From the NCBI RefSeq assembly GCF_003382275.1, contig NZ_QTJX01000002.1, positions 1,054,001-1,118,000 on the forward strand: DNA of 64,000 nt, read 5' to 3'. The stretch is from Flagellimonas nanhaiensis. GTDB lineage: Bacteria > Bacteroidota > Bacteroidia > Flavobacteriales > Flavobacteriaceae. Both the position numbers and the translations under genes were made by a program. Below, in pieces: positions 1 to 9,218 of this stretch. A model generated the notes under the pieces. It did no database searches and had not been told where the DNA came from. It was given only the letters and a program-made list of their open reading frames with translations. The first letter of the stretch is position 1. Each line of letters begins with the position of its first letter.

Positions 1-98
1 AAGTCGTTCCACAGGGTCTTTTCCTTTTGTATTTCCAATTCCTGTGCTGTAAGCGGAAGCACTGCAAGTAAGATTATAAGCTGTTTCAAGGCTTTCAT
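1..98 (-). CDS. N-terminus of a secreted protein, truncated by the window edge
   Basis: An ATG at 98 opens a reading frame that runs off the left edge. The visible 32 residues are a typical Sec signal peptide: basic MKALKQ, a hydrophobic core, and a PLTAQ cleavage region, followed by a charged stretch. The protein should be exported, but too little is visible to name a family. It lies 30 bases downstream of the HDAC-like gene on the same strand and may share its transcript. Confidence 0.55.
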   Translation of the reverse strand, partial: MKALKQLIILLAVLPLTAQELEIQKEKTLWND

Positions 99-127
99 AA
101 GGTTGATTTTGAAATAAGTCGTTAAAA

Positions 128-1030
128 TTAGAAATAAATTTCCTGTGCCAATCGAAAAGTATTGGCATGGGCTTCTACAATGGTCTTGATATCTGGGGAA
201 TAGCCACCTCCCATGCTGCACTGCACGGGAATCTTAGTGTCGAAACAGGTTTGAAGAATATAGCGGTCCCTTTCCTTGCAACCCTCTAGGGTCATTGAAA
301 GGGTGCCCAGTTTATCCGAGGCCAAAATGTCCACACCACAGAGATAGAAAATAAAATCGGGCTGTAAATTTTCCAAGAGCTGGGGAAGCGTTCTTTTTAA
401 AATGGCTAGGTATTCTTGGTCAGTTGTTCCCTTTTCTAGGGGAATATCTAAATCCGATGTTTCCTTCTTAAAAGGATAATTTCCCTTGCCATGCATGGAA
501 AAGGTGAAAACAGAATGGTCGGTCTCAAAGATTTCGGCGGTACCATTGCCTTGATGGACATCCAAGTCCACAATCAAGATGTTTTTGGCCAGACCTTTGT
601 TAGTCAAATACCTTGCCCCGATGGCTTGGTCGTTGAGCATGCAAAAGGCTTCTCCACGATTGGTATAGGCATGATGGGTGCCTCCGGCAATGTTCATGGC
701 AATACCATGTTCCAGGGCAAATTCGCAACCTTTTATGGTGCCATCGGCTATGATACGTTCCCGCTGCACCAATTCTTCACTTAACGGAAATCCAATTTTT
801 CGGATTGCACTTGAAGAAAGTTCCAGATTTGTTAAATCGAGATAGTAATTTGGGTCATGGGCTGCCAAAATGTGTTGGTCTTTAGGAAATGCAGGCTCAA
901 AAAAGTTTTCTGGCGCACAAGTTCCCTCGTGGAGCAATTGTTGGGGCAATAGCTCGTACTTGATCATGGGAAACCGGTGCCCTTCAGGTAAAGGATGTTT
1001 ATAGATGGGATGACAGGCTATTTTGAGCAA
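128..1030 (-). CDS. Histone deacetylase (HDAC)-fold amidohydrolase
   Basis: A 300-residue zinc hydrolase of the HDAC/acetoin-utilisation superfamily, likely to deacetylate acetyl-lysine, acetylpolyamines or a small molecule in the cytoplasm. Family motifs are visible: GGTHHA with the paired catalytic histidines, the metal-binding DLDVHQGNGT, CGVDILASDKLG with the second metal aspartate, and GGGYS near the end. The length is normal for bacterial class II-like members. The best start is a TTG at 1030, because the conserved N-terminus MLKIACHPIY begins there and the first ATG would remove about 20 conserved residues. It starts 3 bases after the stop of the upstream secreted gene. The substrate cannot be told from sequence. 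Confidence 0.85.
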   Translation of the reverse strand: MLKIACHPIYKHPLPEGHRFPMIKYELLPQQLLHEGTCAPENFFEPAFPKDQHILAAHDPNYYLDLTNLELSSSAIRKIGFPLSEELVQRERIIADGTIKGCEFALEHGIAMNIAGGTHHAYTNRGEAFCMLNDQAIGARYLTNKGLAKNILIVDLDVHQGNGTAEIFETDHSVFTFSMHGKGNYPFKKETSDLDIPLEKGTTDQEYLAILKRTLPQLLENLQPDFIFYLCGVDILASDKLGTLSMTLEGCKERDRYILQTCFDTKIPVQCSMGGGYSPDIKTIVEAHANTFRLAQEIYF

Positions 1031-1033
1031 AGG

Positions 1034-2467
1034 CTATTTTTCAAATTTCATTAAAGAGTACGTCTTTTCTTTTTTATTGTAGAATCCATACAGAAAATAA
1101 TCCTCTTTTCGAAGAACCGTTTCCAATTTTAATTTCTTTTTAAGTACTGTATTCTTTAGGTATTTGGACTTTAACGAAATTCGGTCAAATACATTGTTTT
1201 GGTTTTTTTTGTCTATGTGTTTTAGCGTTTTATTATCAAAAAGTAATCTTGTGAAAATTGACCTGCTGCTGGTATAGGAACCATAACTCCATGATATTGG
1301 CGCTACTGTTGTTCCTATAGAAGATAAGGAAGCTCCGGTAGTAAATCCATTTGATCCCGGAGTCACTATAAATTGTTTTGTGCCACCCAAAGTAATATCT
1401 AGTTTACCACTATTTTCAAAGGCATAAATTCCAACTTCTGAGTTTGATAATTTTCTAAAAAACTCTTTAGCAGAAGAAATTTTGGTTTGGCTATTTTTAA
1501 AAGGTGAAGAATAGGGAGAATTTCCTTGTTGAAGTATTGGAGAGTTTTTAAAGAAAAAGTCTTCATTTTTTTTAACCGAGTGTTCAACGATTTTTTTTCT
1601 GGTCTCTAGATCATGCACACTTAAAACCAGAAATTCGGGAGAAACTAAAAGTTGAAATAGTCTATTTCCATTAACAAATGAATTGGATTTTTTGGCGTCA
1701 CTTGCTCCAATATTTTCTACAAAAAAAGAAGAGTTTACAGAATCATTGAGGTTTAAATTTATTATTCGTGTTCCGTGTAACCTATGATCAAGAGAAATCC
1801 TTAAATAATCTTTATTGGGATAGATTTTAATTTTTTTGAAAACTATTTCCATAGAATAAGGGATGTCCTCCTCTATGATTTCTGTTTCTTCTTTTTTTAA
1901 CAAGTTCCCCAGTACCGTTGAATTATTATTTGAATTGTAAAATGAGAAATTGGACAAGTCATGCGTCAGTACAGTATGTCCATCTTTTTCAAAGGAGTAT
2001 ATTTTGATAATTGATTCTCCATTAAGATAAGTCAATAGATAGAATCGGTTTTGGAAATTTACAGTAGAAAGAAATCTTTCATGACTTTCAAAATTCAAAC
2101 TGAATTGTTTGGCAAAAAGTTCCTCCCCTTCTTTTATGGACATCAAAAAAAAGCCATCTCCGCGATAATTTGAAAAATACAAATTGAGACTATTATCAGA
2201 ACCAAGATTGTATCCATGAATTCTTGGAAAGGTTTCTGGGGGTTTTGGAAAAATCTGCTCCTCTTTCCCTCCGTCATTTTTAAAGATGACTCGAGCGATT
2301 TCCTTACTATCGACAAAAAAAATGTTTGGTTGCCCTAAATCATCTATCACAGACATTGTTTCCTTTAAATCGGGGAAGCCTAAGTTCAAATCAATTTTAT
2401 TAACTATCTCTTGTGAAAGACAAATTTGAAGAATAAAAAATGAAAGTATTAGATGGAAGGAACGCAT
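1034..2467 (-). CDS. Secreted protein of unknown function
   Basis: The ATG at 2467 gives a clean signal peptide (MRSFHLILSFFILQICLSQ). An earlier in-frame start at 2509 would overlap metG and bury that signal, so it is rejected. The mature part, about 460 residues, is rich in Asn, Ser, Lys and Phe and looks like repeated beta strands, as in propeller-like periplasmic proteins, but I recognise no family. The gene is visibly more AT-rich than metG beside it, hinting at fast evolution or later acquisition. It lies 4 bases downstream of metG. Confidence 0.7.
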   Translation of the reverse strand: MRSFHLILSFFILQICLSQEIVNKIDLNLGFPDLKETMSVIDDLGQPNIFFVDSKEIARVIFKNDGGKEEQIFPKPPETFPRIHGYNLGSDNSLNLYFSNYRGDGFFLMSIKEGEELFAKQFSLNFESHERFLSTVNFQNRFYLLTYLNGESIIKIYSFEKDGHTVLTHDLSNFSFYNSNNNSTVLGNLLKKEETEIIEEDIPYSMEIVFKKIKIYPNKDYLRISLDHRLHGTRIINLNLNDSVNSSFFVENIGASDAKKSNSFVNGNRLFQLLVSPEFLVLSVHDLETRKKIVEHSVKKNEDFFFKNSPILQQGNSPYSSPFKNSQTKISSAKEFFRKLSNSEVGIYAFENSGKLDITLGGTKQFIVTPGSNGFTTGASLSSIGTTVAPISWSYGSYTSSRSIFTRLLFDNKTLKHIDKKNQNNVFDRISLKSKYLKNTVLKKKLKLETVLRKEDYFLYGFYNKKEKTYSLMKFEK

Positions 2468-2471
2468 AAGC

Positions 2472-4553
2472 CTAATTAATAGTTTCTCCACTCCCAACAC
2501 CATCTTCATCCGGATTTACAAAGACCAGTTTTCCTTCTTGATTTTCGGTCATTAAAATCATGCCTTCACTTTCCACTCCTCTAAGTTTTCTTGGAGCCAG
2601 ATTCACCAATATCGTTACTTTTTTGCCCACAATATCTTCTGGCTTAAAGCTTTCCGCAATACCTGAAACAATGGTGCGTGTATCCAATCCGGTATCTACT
2701 TTTAAGACCAAGAGCTTGTTGGCCTTGGGCATTTTTTCGGCTTCCACAATGGTGCCCACACGCATGTCGAGCTTAGTGAAATCGTCAAAAGTGATGGTGT
2801 CTTTTTGTGGTTCGACCTCTTTTTCCATTTGTGCATTTACTTTTTTGGTGGCTTCCAGTTTGTCCAGTTGTTGTTGAATTTCCTTGTCCTCAATCTTTCG
2901 GAACAACAACTCACTTTTGTTGATCTGGTGATTGGAAGCTAATAGCGTTTTATCGGAATTGACATCTTCCCAACCTAAAGATTTCTCACTCTCGTTCGAA
3001 ATGACATTAAGAATGGATTTTAGTTTCTTGGAAGTGAATGGCAAAAACGGTTCACTTAATATGGCTAGTCCAGTGGCAATCTGAAGGGCTACATACATAA
3101 CGGTTTTTACCCGTTCCTCATCAGTTTTTATCAATTTCCATGGCTCTTCATCTGCCAAGTATTTGTTGCCCAATCGCGCCAAATTCATCAACTCCTGGCT
3201 TGCTTCACGGAAACGATACCTATCCAATGAATTAGATAGAATTTCTGGAAAGCCCTTTAGGGCTTCCAAGGTTTCCGTATCCACTTTTTGAAGCTCATTA
3301 GGAGAGGGAACAATCCCACCGTAGTATTTATGGGTCAGTACTGCCACACGGTTTACAAAATTGCCAAAAATAGCAACCAACTCATTGTTGTTCCGTGCCT
3401 GGAAATCTTTCCAGGTAAAGTCATTGTCCTTGGTCTCAGGCGCATTGGCGGTCAATGCGTAACGGAGCACGTCCTGCATGTCGGGAAATTCTTCCAGATA
3501 TTCGTGCAACCACACGGCCCAATTCTTTGAAGTGGAAAGTTTGTTGCCCTCCAAGTTTAAAAATTCATTGGCAGGAACATTTTCCGGCAGAACAAAATCT
3601 CCATGTGCTTTGAGCATGCTGGGGAAAATAATGCAGTGGAAAACAATATTGTCCTTGCCGATAAAATGGAGCAATTTGGTGTCTTTGTCCTTCCAATAGG
3701 GTTCCCAGTCTATTCCTTCGCGTTCTGCCCATTCCTTGGTAGAGGAAATGTAGCCGATAGGGGCATCAAACCAAACGTAGAGTACTTTGCCTTCACCACC
3801 TTCAACAGGAACGGGGATTCCCCAATCCAAATCACGGGTAACCGCACGCGGTTTTAGTCCATCGTCAATCCATGATTTGCACTGTCCATATACATTAGGT
3901 TTCCAATCGTTTTTGTGGCCTTCCAGAATCCACTCTTTCAAGAAGCCTTCATATCGATCTAAAGGTAAAAACCAATGTTTGGTCTTCTTTAGCGTAGGAA
4001 CGCCTCCAGTAATCGTAGATTTAGGATTGATGAGGTCTGTGGCGTTCAAAGAGGACCCACAATTTTCACATTGATCCCCATAGGCTTCTTCATGACCACA
4101 ACGGGGACAGGTTCCTACCACAAAACGATCTGCCAAGAATTGTTGGGCTTCTTCGTCGTATAATTGTTCGGTTTCTTCTTCAATAAAATCGTTCTGATCG
4201 TAAAGCTTTTGGAAGAAATCCGAAGCGGTCTTATGATGGACTTCCGCTGAAGTCCTTGAGTAGTTGTCAAAGGTGATACCGAAATCTTCAAAGGATTTTT
4301 TGATGATGCCGTGGTATTTGTCGATAATTTCCTTTGGAGAGACCCCTTCCTTTTTGGCCTTCATGGGAATCGCTACCCCATGTTCATCACTTCCGCAGAT
4401 AAAAGCCACATCATGCCCTTTTAGACGCAGGTAGCGCGAATAAATGTCAGCAGGAACGTAAACACCGGCCAAATGCCCTATATGAATAGGACCGTTGGTA
4501 TAGGGTAGGGCTGCGGTAATGGTATATCTTGAAGGCGTTTTGGTCTGGGCCAT
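2472..4553 (-). CDS. metG: Methionyl-tRNA synthetase with C-terminal tRNA-binding domain
   Basis: Charges tRNA-Met with methionine in the cytoplasm. The 693 residues follow the classical class I order: HIGH signature (residues 24-27) in the Rossmann fold, a zinc knuckle CPRCG...CENC near 150-165, the KMSKS-type loop LSTSK near 340, the helical anticodon domain, and a C-terminal EMAP/Trbp111-like domain (about 590-693, [15 protein letters not shown] onward) that dimerises and binds tRNA. The length equals the long MetG form. ATG at 4553 is 20 bases downstream of a TAnnTTTG box. No T-box or S-box leader is visible. Confidence 0.97.
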   Translation of the reverse strand: MAQTKTPSRYTITAALPYTNGPIHIGHLAGVYVPADIYSRYLRLKGHDVAFICGSDEHGVAIPMKAKKEGVSPKEIIDKYHGIIKKSFEDFGITFDNYSRTSAEVHHKTASDFFQKLYDQNDFIEEETEQLYDEEAQQFLADRFVVGTCPRCGHEEAYGDQCENCGSSLNATDLINPKSTITGGVPTLKKTKHWFLPLDRYEGFLKEWILEGHKNDWKPNVYGQCKSWIDDGLKPRAVTRDLDWGIPVPVEGGEGKVLYVWFDAPIGYISSTKEWAEREGIDWEPYWKDKDTKLLHFIGKDNIVFHCIIFPSMLKAHGDFVLPENVPANEFLNLEGNKLSTSKNWAVWLHEYLEEFPDMQDVLRYALTANAPETKDNDFTWKDFQARNNNELVAIFGNFVNRVAVLTHKYYGGIVPSPNELQKVDTETLEALKGFPEILSNSLDRYRFREASQELMNLARLGNKYLADEEPWKLIKTDEERVKTVMYVALQIATGLAILSEPFLPFTSKKLKSILNVISNESEKSLGWEDVNSDKTLLASNHQINKSELLFRKIEDKEIQQQLDKLEATKKVNAQMEKEVEPQKDTITFDDFTKLDMRVGTIVEAEKMPKANKLLVLKVDTGLDTRTIVSGIAESFKPEDIVGKKVTILVNLAPRKLRGVESEGMILMTENQEGKLVFVNPDEDGVGSGETIN

Positions 4554-4572
4554 GAAAAGTTTAATTAGGCAC

Positions 4573-4580
4573 CAAAAATA
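4573..4580 (-). promoter_or_regulatory. Probable -7 box for metG
   Basis: The minus strand reads TATTTTTG, an exact match to the Bacteroidota -7 consensus TAnnTTTG, 20 bases before the metG ATG. No good -33 TTTG lies at the usual distance, so only the -7 element is claimed. Confidence 0.45.
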
Positions 4581-4612
4581 CTGATTTTACGCAAAGCCTT
4601 AAGGGGTATTCC

Positions 4613-4679
4613 AAAAAAAGGAAACCTCCGAATAGTGCAGCCCAAAATTGGGGTGGGGGATGCCCTATCGGAGGATTTC
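4613..4679 (-). terminator. Long rho-independent terminator after the DUF1800-DUF1501 operon
   Basis: Inverted arms CCTCCGA (4625-4631) and TCGGAGG (4668-4674), extended by GAAA/TTTC across one bulged base, enclose an inner CCCAA/TTGGG hairpin. In the minus direction the stem is followed by a run of seven T. It lies 24 bases past the DUF1501 stop and before the metG -7 box, so it would insulate the two units. Confidence 0.6.
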
Positions 4680-4702
4680 TGGAATATGTATTTTGGTCCT
4701 GA

Positions 4703-6421
4703 TTACATGATCATCACGGATTTACTCATTCTCTGGTCACCAACGGAAATTCTATATATGTATTTTCCGGTGGACAAGCTATCGCGCATACGCTCCCGAA
4801 TATTGATTTCGGCAGAACCTTCCAACATCATTTCATTGAAAACGGTACCCACTTTTTGTCCCAAAATATTGAACAGTTCAATATCCACATGGGCCGCAAA
4901 AGGCATTTCCAAATGAATGTGAGGTGCACGTTCTGTTGGATAGTATGGGGTATGTACAATGGTATTCAACAGTTCTGGGTCTGGATCAGTACCATCAGGG
5001 CTAGGTGGAGTGTCCGGTAAAGTCGGTGGATCGTTATCCATGGCAATATCGTCAAAGGTTTCACCGCTACAGTTGAACCCAAGGTCTATTGCCTGATACT
5101 GATATCCTAACAAATGTTGTTCTACAGAAGCCCTAGGTACACATAACCATTCTGCCAGAACGGTACCATATAGATTTCTAAAATCCATGGTGTACTCTAG
5201 GTTACCTCGGCTGTTTGGACTATCCAAAGAAGGGTGGTCACCTACAAAGGCACTTCCACTCAAACCGGAACCAAAGAAAAGGGTAGGAGCCGCTTTCCCG
5301 TGGTCCGTTCCGTTAGAACCATTTTCAAAAATCCTTCGTCCAAATTCTGAGAAGGTCATACTCAATACCTTATCATCTTGTTCTGTACAGGCCAAATCTT
5401 CATAGAAGTTGTTTACGGCGATGGACAGATTGGACATTAAACGTTCATGGGCAAGAGGTTGGTTACCGTGGGTATCAAACCCGCCCATGGAAATCATATA
5501 AACTTTAGTTCCAAGACCTCCTTTGATCAATTTGGCCAAAAGGGACAATTGCCTTGCGAAACCATTATCCTGATATTCTACACACCTTAGGGCATCGCCA
5601 CGCTCGTAGGCTTCATGAATTTTGCCGGCATATTCATAAGTGGTATTGGCAACTCCTCTTAAAAATCTCAGCTGATCACCGTACATACAGTCATCAAAAG
5701 GAGCATTCTCAATTTCATAAAAGGAACCGGTTTGGGCAATTTGCTCCAATTGATCCACATTGTTGGTCACGAAGGCGTAATTGGTCTCTTCGCCTTGGAA
5801 AACTAAATTGGCCAAACTTCCTATTTGAATAGCAGCAGGAGCTTCAGGTGGGTTGATCAAATAGTCTGGATAAAGGTCTTCAAAGTGCCTTCCCATCCAA
5901 CCTGTGTTCAACCCGGAAAAACCTGTGGTTGTCAAATCGGTGTTGGCAAAAATATCGGACCCGGTAAAATGGGATAGACTTTGGTTATCGTATCCTACAC
6001 CATGAACAGCTTTAAACTGTCCTTCTCCCCAAAGGGGTTCCAGTGAACCCATGTAGGTCGGAATTCCAAAATCATCGGTAAGTTTTAGGACTTTACTTTC
6101 GGGAATGTAAATGTTGGGCCTTGCATTAGCATAAGAATCGTATTGTTGAATCGGGATTACAGTACTTAATCCGTCGTTACCACCAGAGAGTCTGATCAAT
6201 ACCAAAATATTGTCAGTTTCGGCAGCTGCAACTGCAGCCGTTAATGGTGATGGCGCTGAAGCGGATATTAAGTTGCTTCCCAGGAACATGGAACCTGATC
6301 CGGCTATTCCCAAAGCTTGGATAAAGGAACGCCTGCTCCAGTTTTTGTGTTCTAAATCGTGGCCTTCGTGTTCTAAGCCTTTGTGTGGGGTTGTATCGTG
6401 ATTATGATGAGTATCGCACAT
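4703..6421 (-). CDS. DUF1501 protein with Tat-like signal and T9SS-type C-terminal tail
   Basis: A 572-residue member of the DUF1501 family (alkaline phosphatase/sulfatase-like fold, function unproven). After a His-rich cytoplasmic start comes a twin-arginine-like motif NWSRRSFIQALGIAG (about 27-41), then a core with LIRLSGGNDGL, GGFDTHGNQ and FSEFGRRIFENGSNGTDHG, typical of the family. The last 70 or so residues (from about 500, ending in KYIYRISVGDQRMSKSVMIM) resemble a type A T9SS sorting domain, which suggests surface display or secretion. The gene follows the DUF1800 gene by 10 bases; these two families commonly occur as a pair. A Tat signal followed by a T9SS tail is notable. Confidence 0.85.
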   Translation of the reverse strand: MCDTHHNHDTTPHKGLEHEGHDLEHKNWSRRSFIQALGIAGSGSMFLGSNLISASAPSPLTAAVAAAETDNILVLIRLSGGNDGLSTVIPIQQYDSYANARPNIYIPESKVLKLTDDFGIPTYMGSLEPLWGEGQFKAVHGVGYDNQSLSHFTGSDIFANTDLTTTGFSGLNTGWMGRHFEDLYPDYLINPPEAPAAIQIGSLANLVFQGEETNYAFVTNNVDQLEQIAQTGSFYEIENAPFDDCMYGDQLRFLRGVANTTYEYAGKIHEAYERGDALRCVEYQDNGFARQLSLLAKLIKGGLGTKVYMISMGGFDTHGNQPLAHERLMSNLSIAVNNFYEDLACTEQDDKVLSMTFSEFGRRIFENGSNGTDHGKAAPTLFFGSGLSGSAFVGDHPSLDSPNSRGNLEYTMDFRNLYGTVLAEWLCVPRASVEQHLLGYQYQAIDLGFNCSGETFDDIAMDNDPPTLPDTPPSPDGTDPDPELLNTIVHTPYYPTERAPHIHLEMPFAAHVDIELFNILGQKVGTVFNEMMLEGSAEINIRERMRDSLSTGKYIYRISVGDQRMSKSVMIM

Positions 6422-6431
6422 GGTTGTAGGG

Positions 6432-7922
6432 TTATTTTAGTTGAAATTCGGGTTCTCTGACCAGATGAAGAAGTAATAGATATACCTGGATATTGGCATC
6501 TGGCAATGTCATATTCCAGCTATTGGTCTCGTAAGTTCCGGTATCTTCATAGGGTTCCCTAAAAACCGTAATAGCTCTATCATAGTCTGGGTCTGTGAGT
6601 AGACCTTTAGGTGTAAGCTGGTCTACAATGGCCCTGGTCACAACCGCGGGGTCGCTTTCCGAAGCTCCTCCGGCACCAACAGCGGCAATACCAAAAGTTC
6701 TGAACTGCTCAGCATCTGACTGAAACGAGCGCTCTAAGAACACTTCGCTTGTCAGCCAACGACCAATGATAAAATTGGTGTTGATCCATTGTCTATCTCG
6801 TTGCCAACCGGCTACATCAAAGGGGTCAAACATAGTTTGGCCTATCATGCTGCAGGCATCCACAATGTTCATTACCGTACCGTCATCATAAGTAAACCCG
6901 GTTTCCTTGTATAAATGAAGGTATAGATCGAAAGGACTTTTTATGATTACCCCTATTGCAGTGTCATCAAAAAAGTGCTGGCTTTTAAACAATTGACGCA
7001 ATACAGGTGCTAGCTCAAAATTATTGGCTACAAAGGTCTGGGCAAGACCGTCAATTATTTGTGGGGCAATACCATTTCCGTCATCTCCGGTAGAGTCTGG
7101 ATGAACAAAATATTCGTACAGTTTCTTACAGATGAACCATCCTATTTCGTTTGGTCTTTCGTTAAAAAGGATATCATGGACATCATCATATCCCCAATTT
7201 CCTGTCTGACCAAAAATGGTTTTGTTCTCAGTATTGAAATCTTCGGTATTAAAAGCTACTTGTGTACATCCTTCTTCTCCTCTTTCAGTATAACCGGAAA
7301 GAGCTTTGGCCGTTTCTATGATGTCTTCCTCGGTATAGTTGTTACCTTCACCTAAAGTGAACAACTCGTATAATTCCCGAGCATAGTTTTCATTTGGATT
7401 GTTACCTCTGTTACGTACACCATCTAAATAGTACAACATGGCACTGGTTAGACCAATTTCGCTTACGAAGGTCTTAAAGTTGCCCAGTGCATTTCGTTGA
7501 AGGCAGTTGATGTAATGATATAAAAAGGAATTACAATTGTAAACATCAATCTCCGTTACAAAGTGATTGTGCCAAAAGAAGCTCAAGCGATCTCTGAGGT
7601 CGTTATCCAAAAGGGCGTTGCCATATGCAATGGCAAATTCTTCCCGTTGGGCTCTTCTTAGTTGTCCGGCTAAATCATCATCGTCGGGATAATCGGCATC
7701 GGTCCAATCGGCCCACGTTGGAGGCGGAATGGGAGGAGCTGCCAGAGCCTGGTCCACCAAGTTGTCAACAAGGGTCCCTACGGTCTGTCCAACAGCAGCA
7801 TTTATGGTCTGTACTGAGGCACTAAAACCTAGCCTCCGGTACAAATGGGCAGCACGTACTTCATCCAATGGAGTAGTGTACGGCGCCAACGTTGAGGAAT
7901 TACAATTAATGAAGTACTCCAT
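6432..7922 (-). CDS. DUF1800 family protein
   Basis: A 496-residue protein of the DUF1800 family, the usual partner of DUF1501. The N-terminus has the family start (ALYRRLGFSAS-like, here AAHLYRRLGFSAS near 25-37). The middle carries DRLSFFWHNHFVT, RNRGNNPNENYARELYELFTLG and TEEDIIETAKALSGYT, all family hallmarks. No signal peptide is obvious, so export would rely on its partner or on an atypical signal. It heads a two-gene operon with the DUF1501 gene. The biochemical function of the family is unknown; secreted polysaccharide or phosphoester processing has been guessed. Confidence 0.85.
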   Translation of the reverse strand: MEYFINCNSSTLAPYTTPLDEVRAAHLYRRLGFSASVQTINAAVGQTVGTLVDNLVDQALAAPPIPPPTWADWTDADYPDDDDLAGQLRRAQREEFAIAYGNALLDNDLRDRLSFFWHNHFVTEIDVYNCNSFLYHYINCLQRNALGNFKTFVSEIGLTSAMLYYLDGVRNRGNNPNENYARELYELFTLGEGNNYTEEDIIETAKALSGYTERGEEGCTQVAFNTEDFNTENKTIFGQTGNWGYDDVHDILFNERPNEIGWFICKKLYEYFVHPDSTGDDGNGIAPQIIDGLAQTFVANNFELAPVLRQLFKSQHFFDDTAIGVIIKSPFDLYLHLYKETGFTYDDGTVMNIVDACSMIGQTMFDPFDVAGWQRDRQWINTNFIIGRWLTSEVFLERSFQSDAEQFRTFGIAAVGAGGASESDPAVVTRAIVDQLTPKGLLTDPDYDRAITVFREPYEDTGTYETNSWNMTLPDANIQVYLLLLHLVREPEFQLK

Positions 7923-8035
7923 AGCAATGTCTGGCGTTAATTAGGTACATAGTTTTGGGGCAACTATATGTTTAGTTAACGTTGGGCGTGGTTCGATTCG
8001 GCCAACAAATTACAATCTTAACGCAGTTTTACCCT

Positions 8036-8072
8036 TGAACTGCACAATTTTTCGATGAACTGCACAATTTTT
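8036..8072. repeat. 20-bp-period tandem direct repeat upstream of yraN
   Basis: The 17-mer TGAACTGCACAATTTTT occurs at 8036-8052 and again at 8056-8072. It sits in the divergent intergenic region between the DUF1800 operon and yraN, 20 bases before the yraN ATG. The near two-turn spacing (20 bp) would suit a tandemly binding regulator. Confidence 0.6.
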
Positions 8073-8091
8073 TTAATATTTTTCGAAGTAA

Positions 8092-8451
8092 ATGGGGAAA
8101 CACAATGAATTTGGAAAGCGTGGAGAGCAGATTGCTGCTGATTTTTTAATAGATAAGGGCTACAATATCCGCGCTAGGAACTACAGATTTCAGTATGCAG
8201 AGGTAGATATTATTGCAGAAAAGGATGGAATACTAAGTGTGGTAGAAGTAAAATCCAGAACCCATGGATTTCTTGAAGATATTTCCGAGACAGTAAACAA
8301 AAAGAAAATAAGACTCTTGACGTTGGCCGCCAATGAATTTGTACTTGAGAATGATTTGGATCTTGAGGTGCGGTTTGATATACTTTTAGTAATCCAGGAA
8401 AAGGAAAAGTATACGGTTGAGCATATGGAGAACGCCTTCTATTATTTCTAA
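8092..8451 (+). CDS. yraN: YraN/UPF0102 family nuclease-like protein
   Basis: A 119-residue protein of the UPF0102 family, which has a restriction-endonuclease-like (PD-(D/E)XK-like) fold and is presumed to act on DNA. Visible hallmarks are the N-terminal G(K)RGEQIAADFLIDKGY, the RNYRF...EVDIIAEKDGILSVVEVKSR core with acidic residue and E-V-K triad, and a C-terminal RFDILLV strand. The length is typical. Downstream, the promoter of the ACT-domain gene overlaps its 3' flank. The precise cellular role is unproven. Confidence 0.9.
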   Translation: MGKHNEFGKRGEQIAADFLIDKGYNIRARNYRFQYAEVDIIAEKDGILSVVEVKSRTHGFLEDISETVNKKKIRLLTLAANEFVLENDLDLEVRFDILLVIQEKEKYTVEHMENAFYYF

Positions 8452-8454
8452 CCA

Positions 8455-8486
8455 TTTGTTTGTTTTGTAACAATATGTTATTTTTG
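8455..8486 (+). promoter_or_regulatory. Bacteroidota-type promoter for the ACT-domain gene
   Basis: TTTG at 8455-8458, a 20-base spacer and TATTTTTG at 8479-8486, 15 bases before the ATG at 8502. Both elements match the consensus TTTG/TAnnTTTG. Confidence 0.6.
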
Positions 8487-8501
8487 TACAAAACCAAGCC
8501 A

Positions 8502-9161
8502 ATGAAAACCATATCCGCCGTAGTAGAACATTACATTAAAAAGAAACCATTTTTACAAAGTGCCCTCGCCCAGGGAATCATCAACCTGACTTCATTGTCC
8601 CGGCAAATTAAACCGGAAATTTCCGATGAATTGGGCAAGGATGTAAAAGATGGAGCAGTGGTGATGGCGCTCAAAAGGCTTTCGGACGATTTGGAATTTA
8701 GGGCCACCCACAGAATTGTAAAGGTTCTTAAAAACATTGGTGAAATTACTGTGCGGTCCTCACTCACCGATTACACTTTTTTGGCATCGGATACCATTCT
8801 GCAGCAGCAGGCCCGGTTATTGGAGGAGGTCAACGCAAACCAAGATGTCTTCTATACTTCTTCAAGAGGGGTCAATGAGATCAATATTGTCATAAGCAAT
8901 GTCATGGATCATGTCGTGGAGAAGTATTTTAGGAACGAACGTTGTACGCAAAAAGCTGAGGGCCTTTCCTCCATTACGGTAAAGTTGCCTGCTGAGAATG
9001 TATCGGTTCCTGGAATCTACTATTTCATCTTTCAGCGTTTGGCCTGGGAAGGCATTGTGCTCTATGAGGTGATTTCAACTACCAATGAGTTTACCATTTT
9101 GGTGAACGAGGACCAGGTTGATGTAGCCTTCAAGACCATTAAGGATTTAAAGACGCTCTAG
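8502..9161 (+). CDS. Orphan ACT-domain protein (aspartate kinase-like regulatory part)
   Basis: 219 residues. The ATG at 8502 is preferred over an earlier alternative at 8460, which lies inside the promoter. Homologues are often called aspartate kinase, but no kinase domain is present. The N-terminal half (about 1-95) looks like a small helical DNA- or protein-binding region, and the C-terminal half contains two ACT-like segments, NEINIVISN... and the final NEFTILVNEDQVDVAFKTIKDL. The likely role is amino-acid-responsive regulation (inference). It lies after yraN and before a DUF3352-like gene on the same strand. Confidence 0.75.
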   Translation: MKTISAVVEHYIKKKPFLQSALAQGIINLTSLSRQIKPEISDELGKDVKDGAVVMALKRLSDDLEFRATHRIVKVLKNIGEITVRSSLTDYTFLASDTILQQQARLLEEVNANQDVFYTSSRGVNEINIVISNVMDHVVEKYFRNERCTQKAEGLSSITVKLPAENVSVPGIYYFIFQRLAWEGIVLYEVISTTNEFTILVNEDQVDVAFKTIKDLKTL

Positions 9162-9218
9162 CGGTCAATAGACTAAAAAACATACACTTTCGTTATTGTT
9201 TAAGACGCTTTTTGAACA

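Noticed and set aside
2468..2509. Upstream ATG of the secreted protein next to metG
   Set aside because: It would overlap the metG coding end and place 14 residues before a good signal peptide; the ATG at 2467 is preferred.
4554..4702. A T-box or S-box riboswitch before metG
   Set aside because: The structured element lies on the far side of the metG -7 box, so it would not be in the metG leader; it has a T run and fits a terminator of the upstream operon.
8502..9161. A full aspartate kinase
   Set aside because: Only ACT-like regulatory sequence is present; the amino-acid kinase motifs are absent, and the true enzyme is at 24040-25290.
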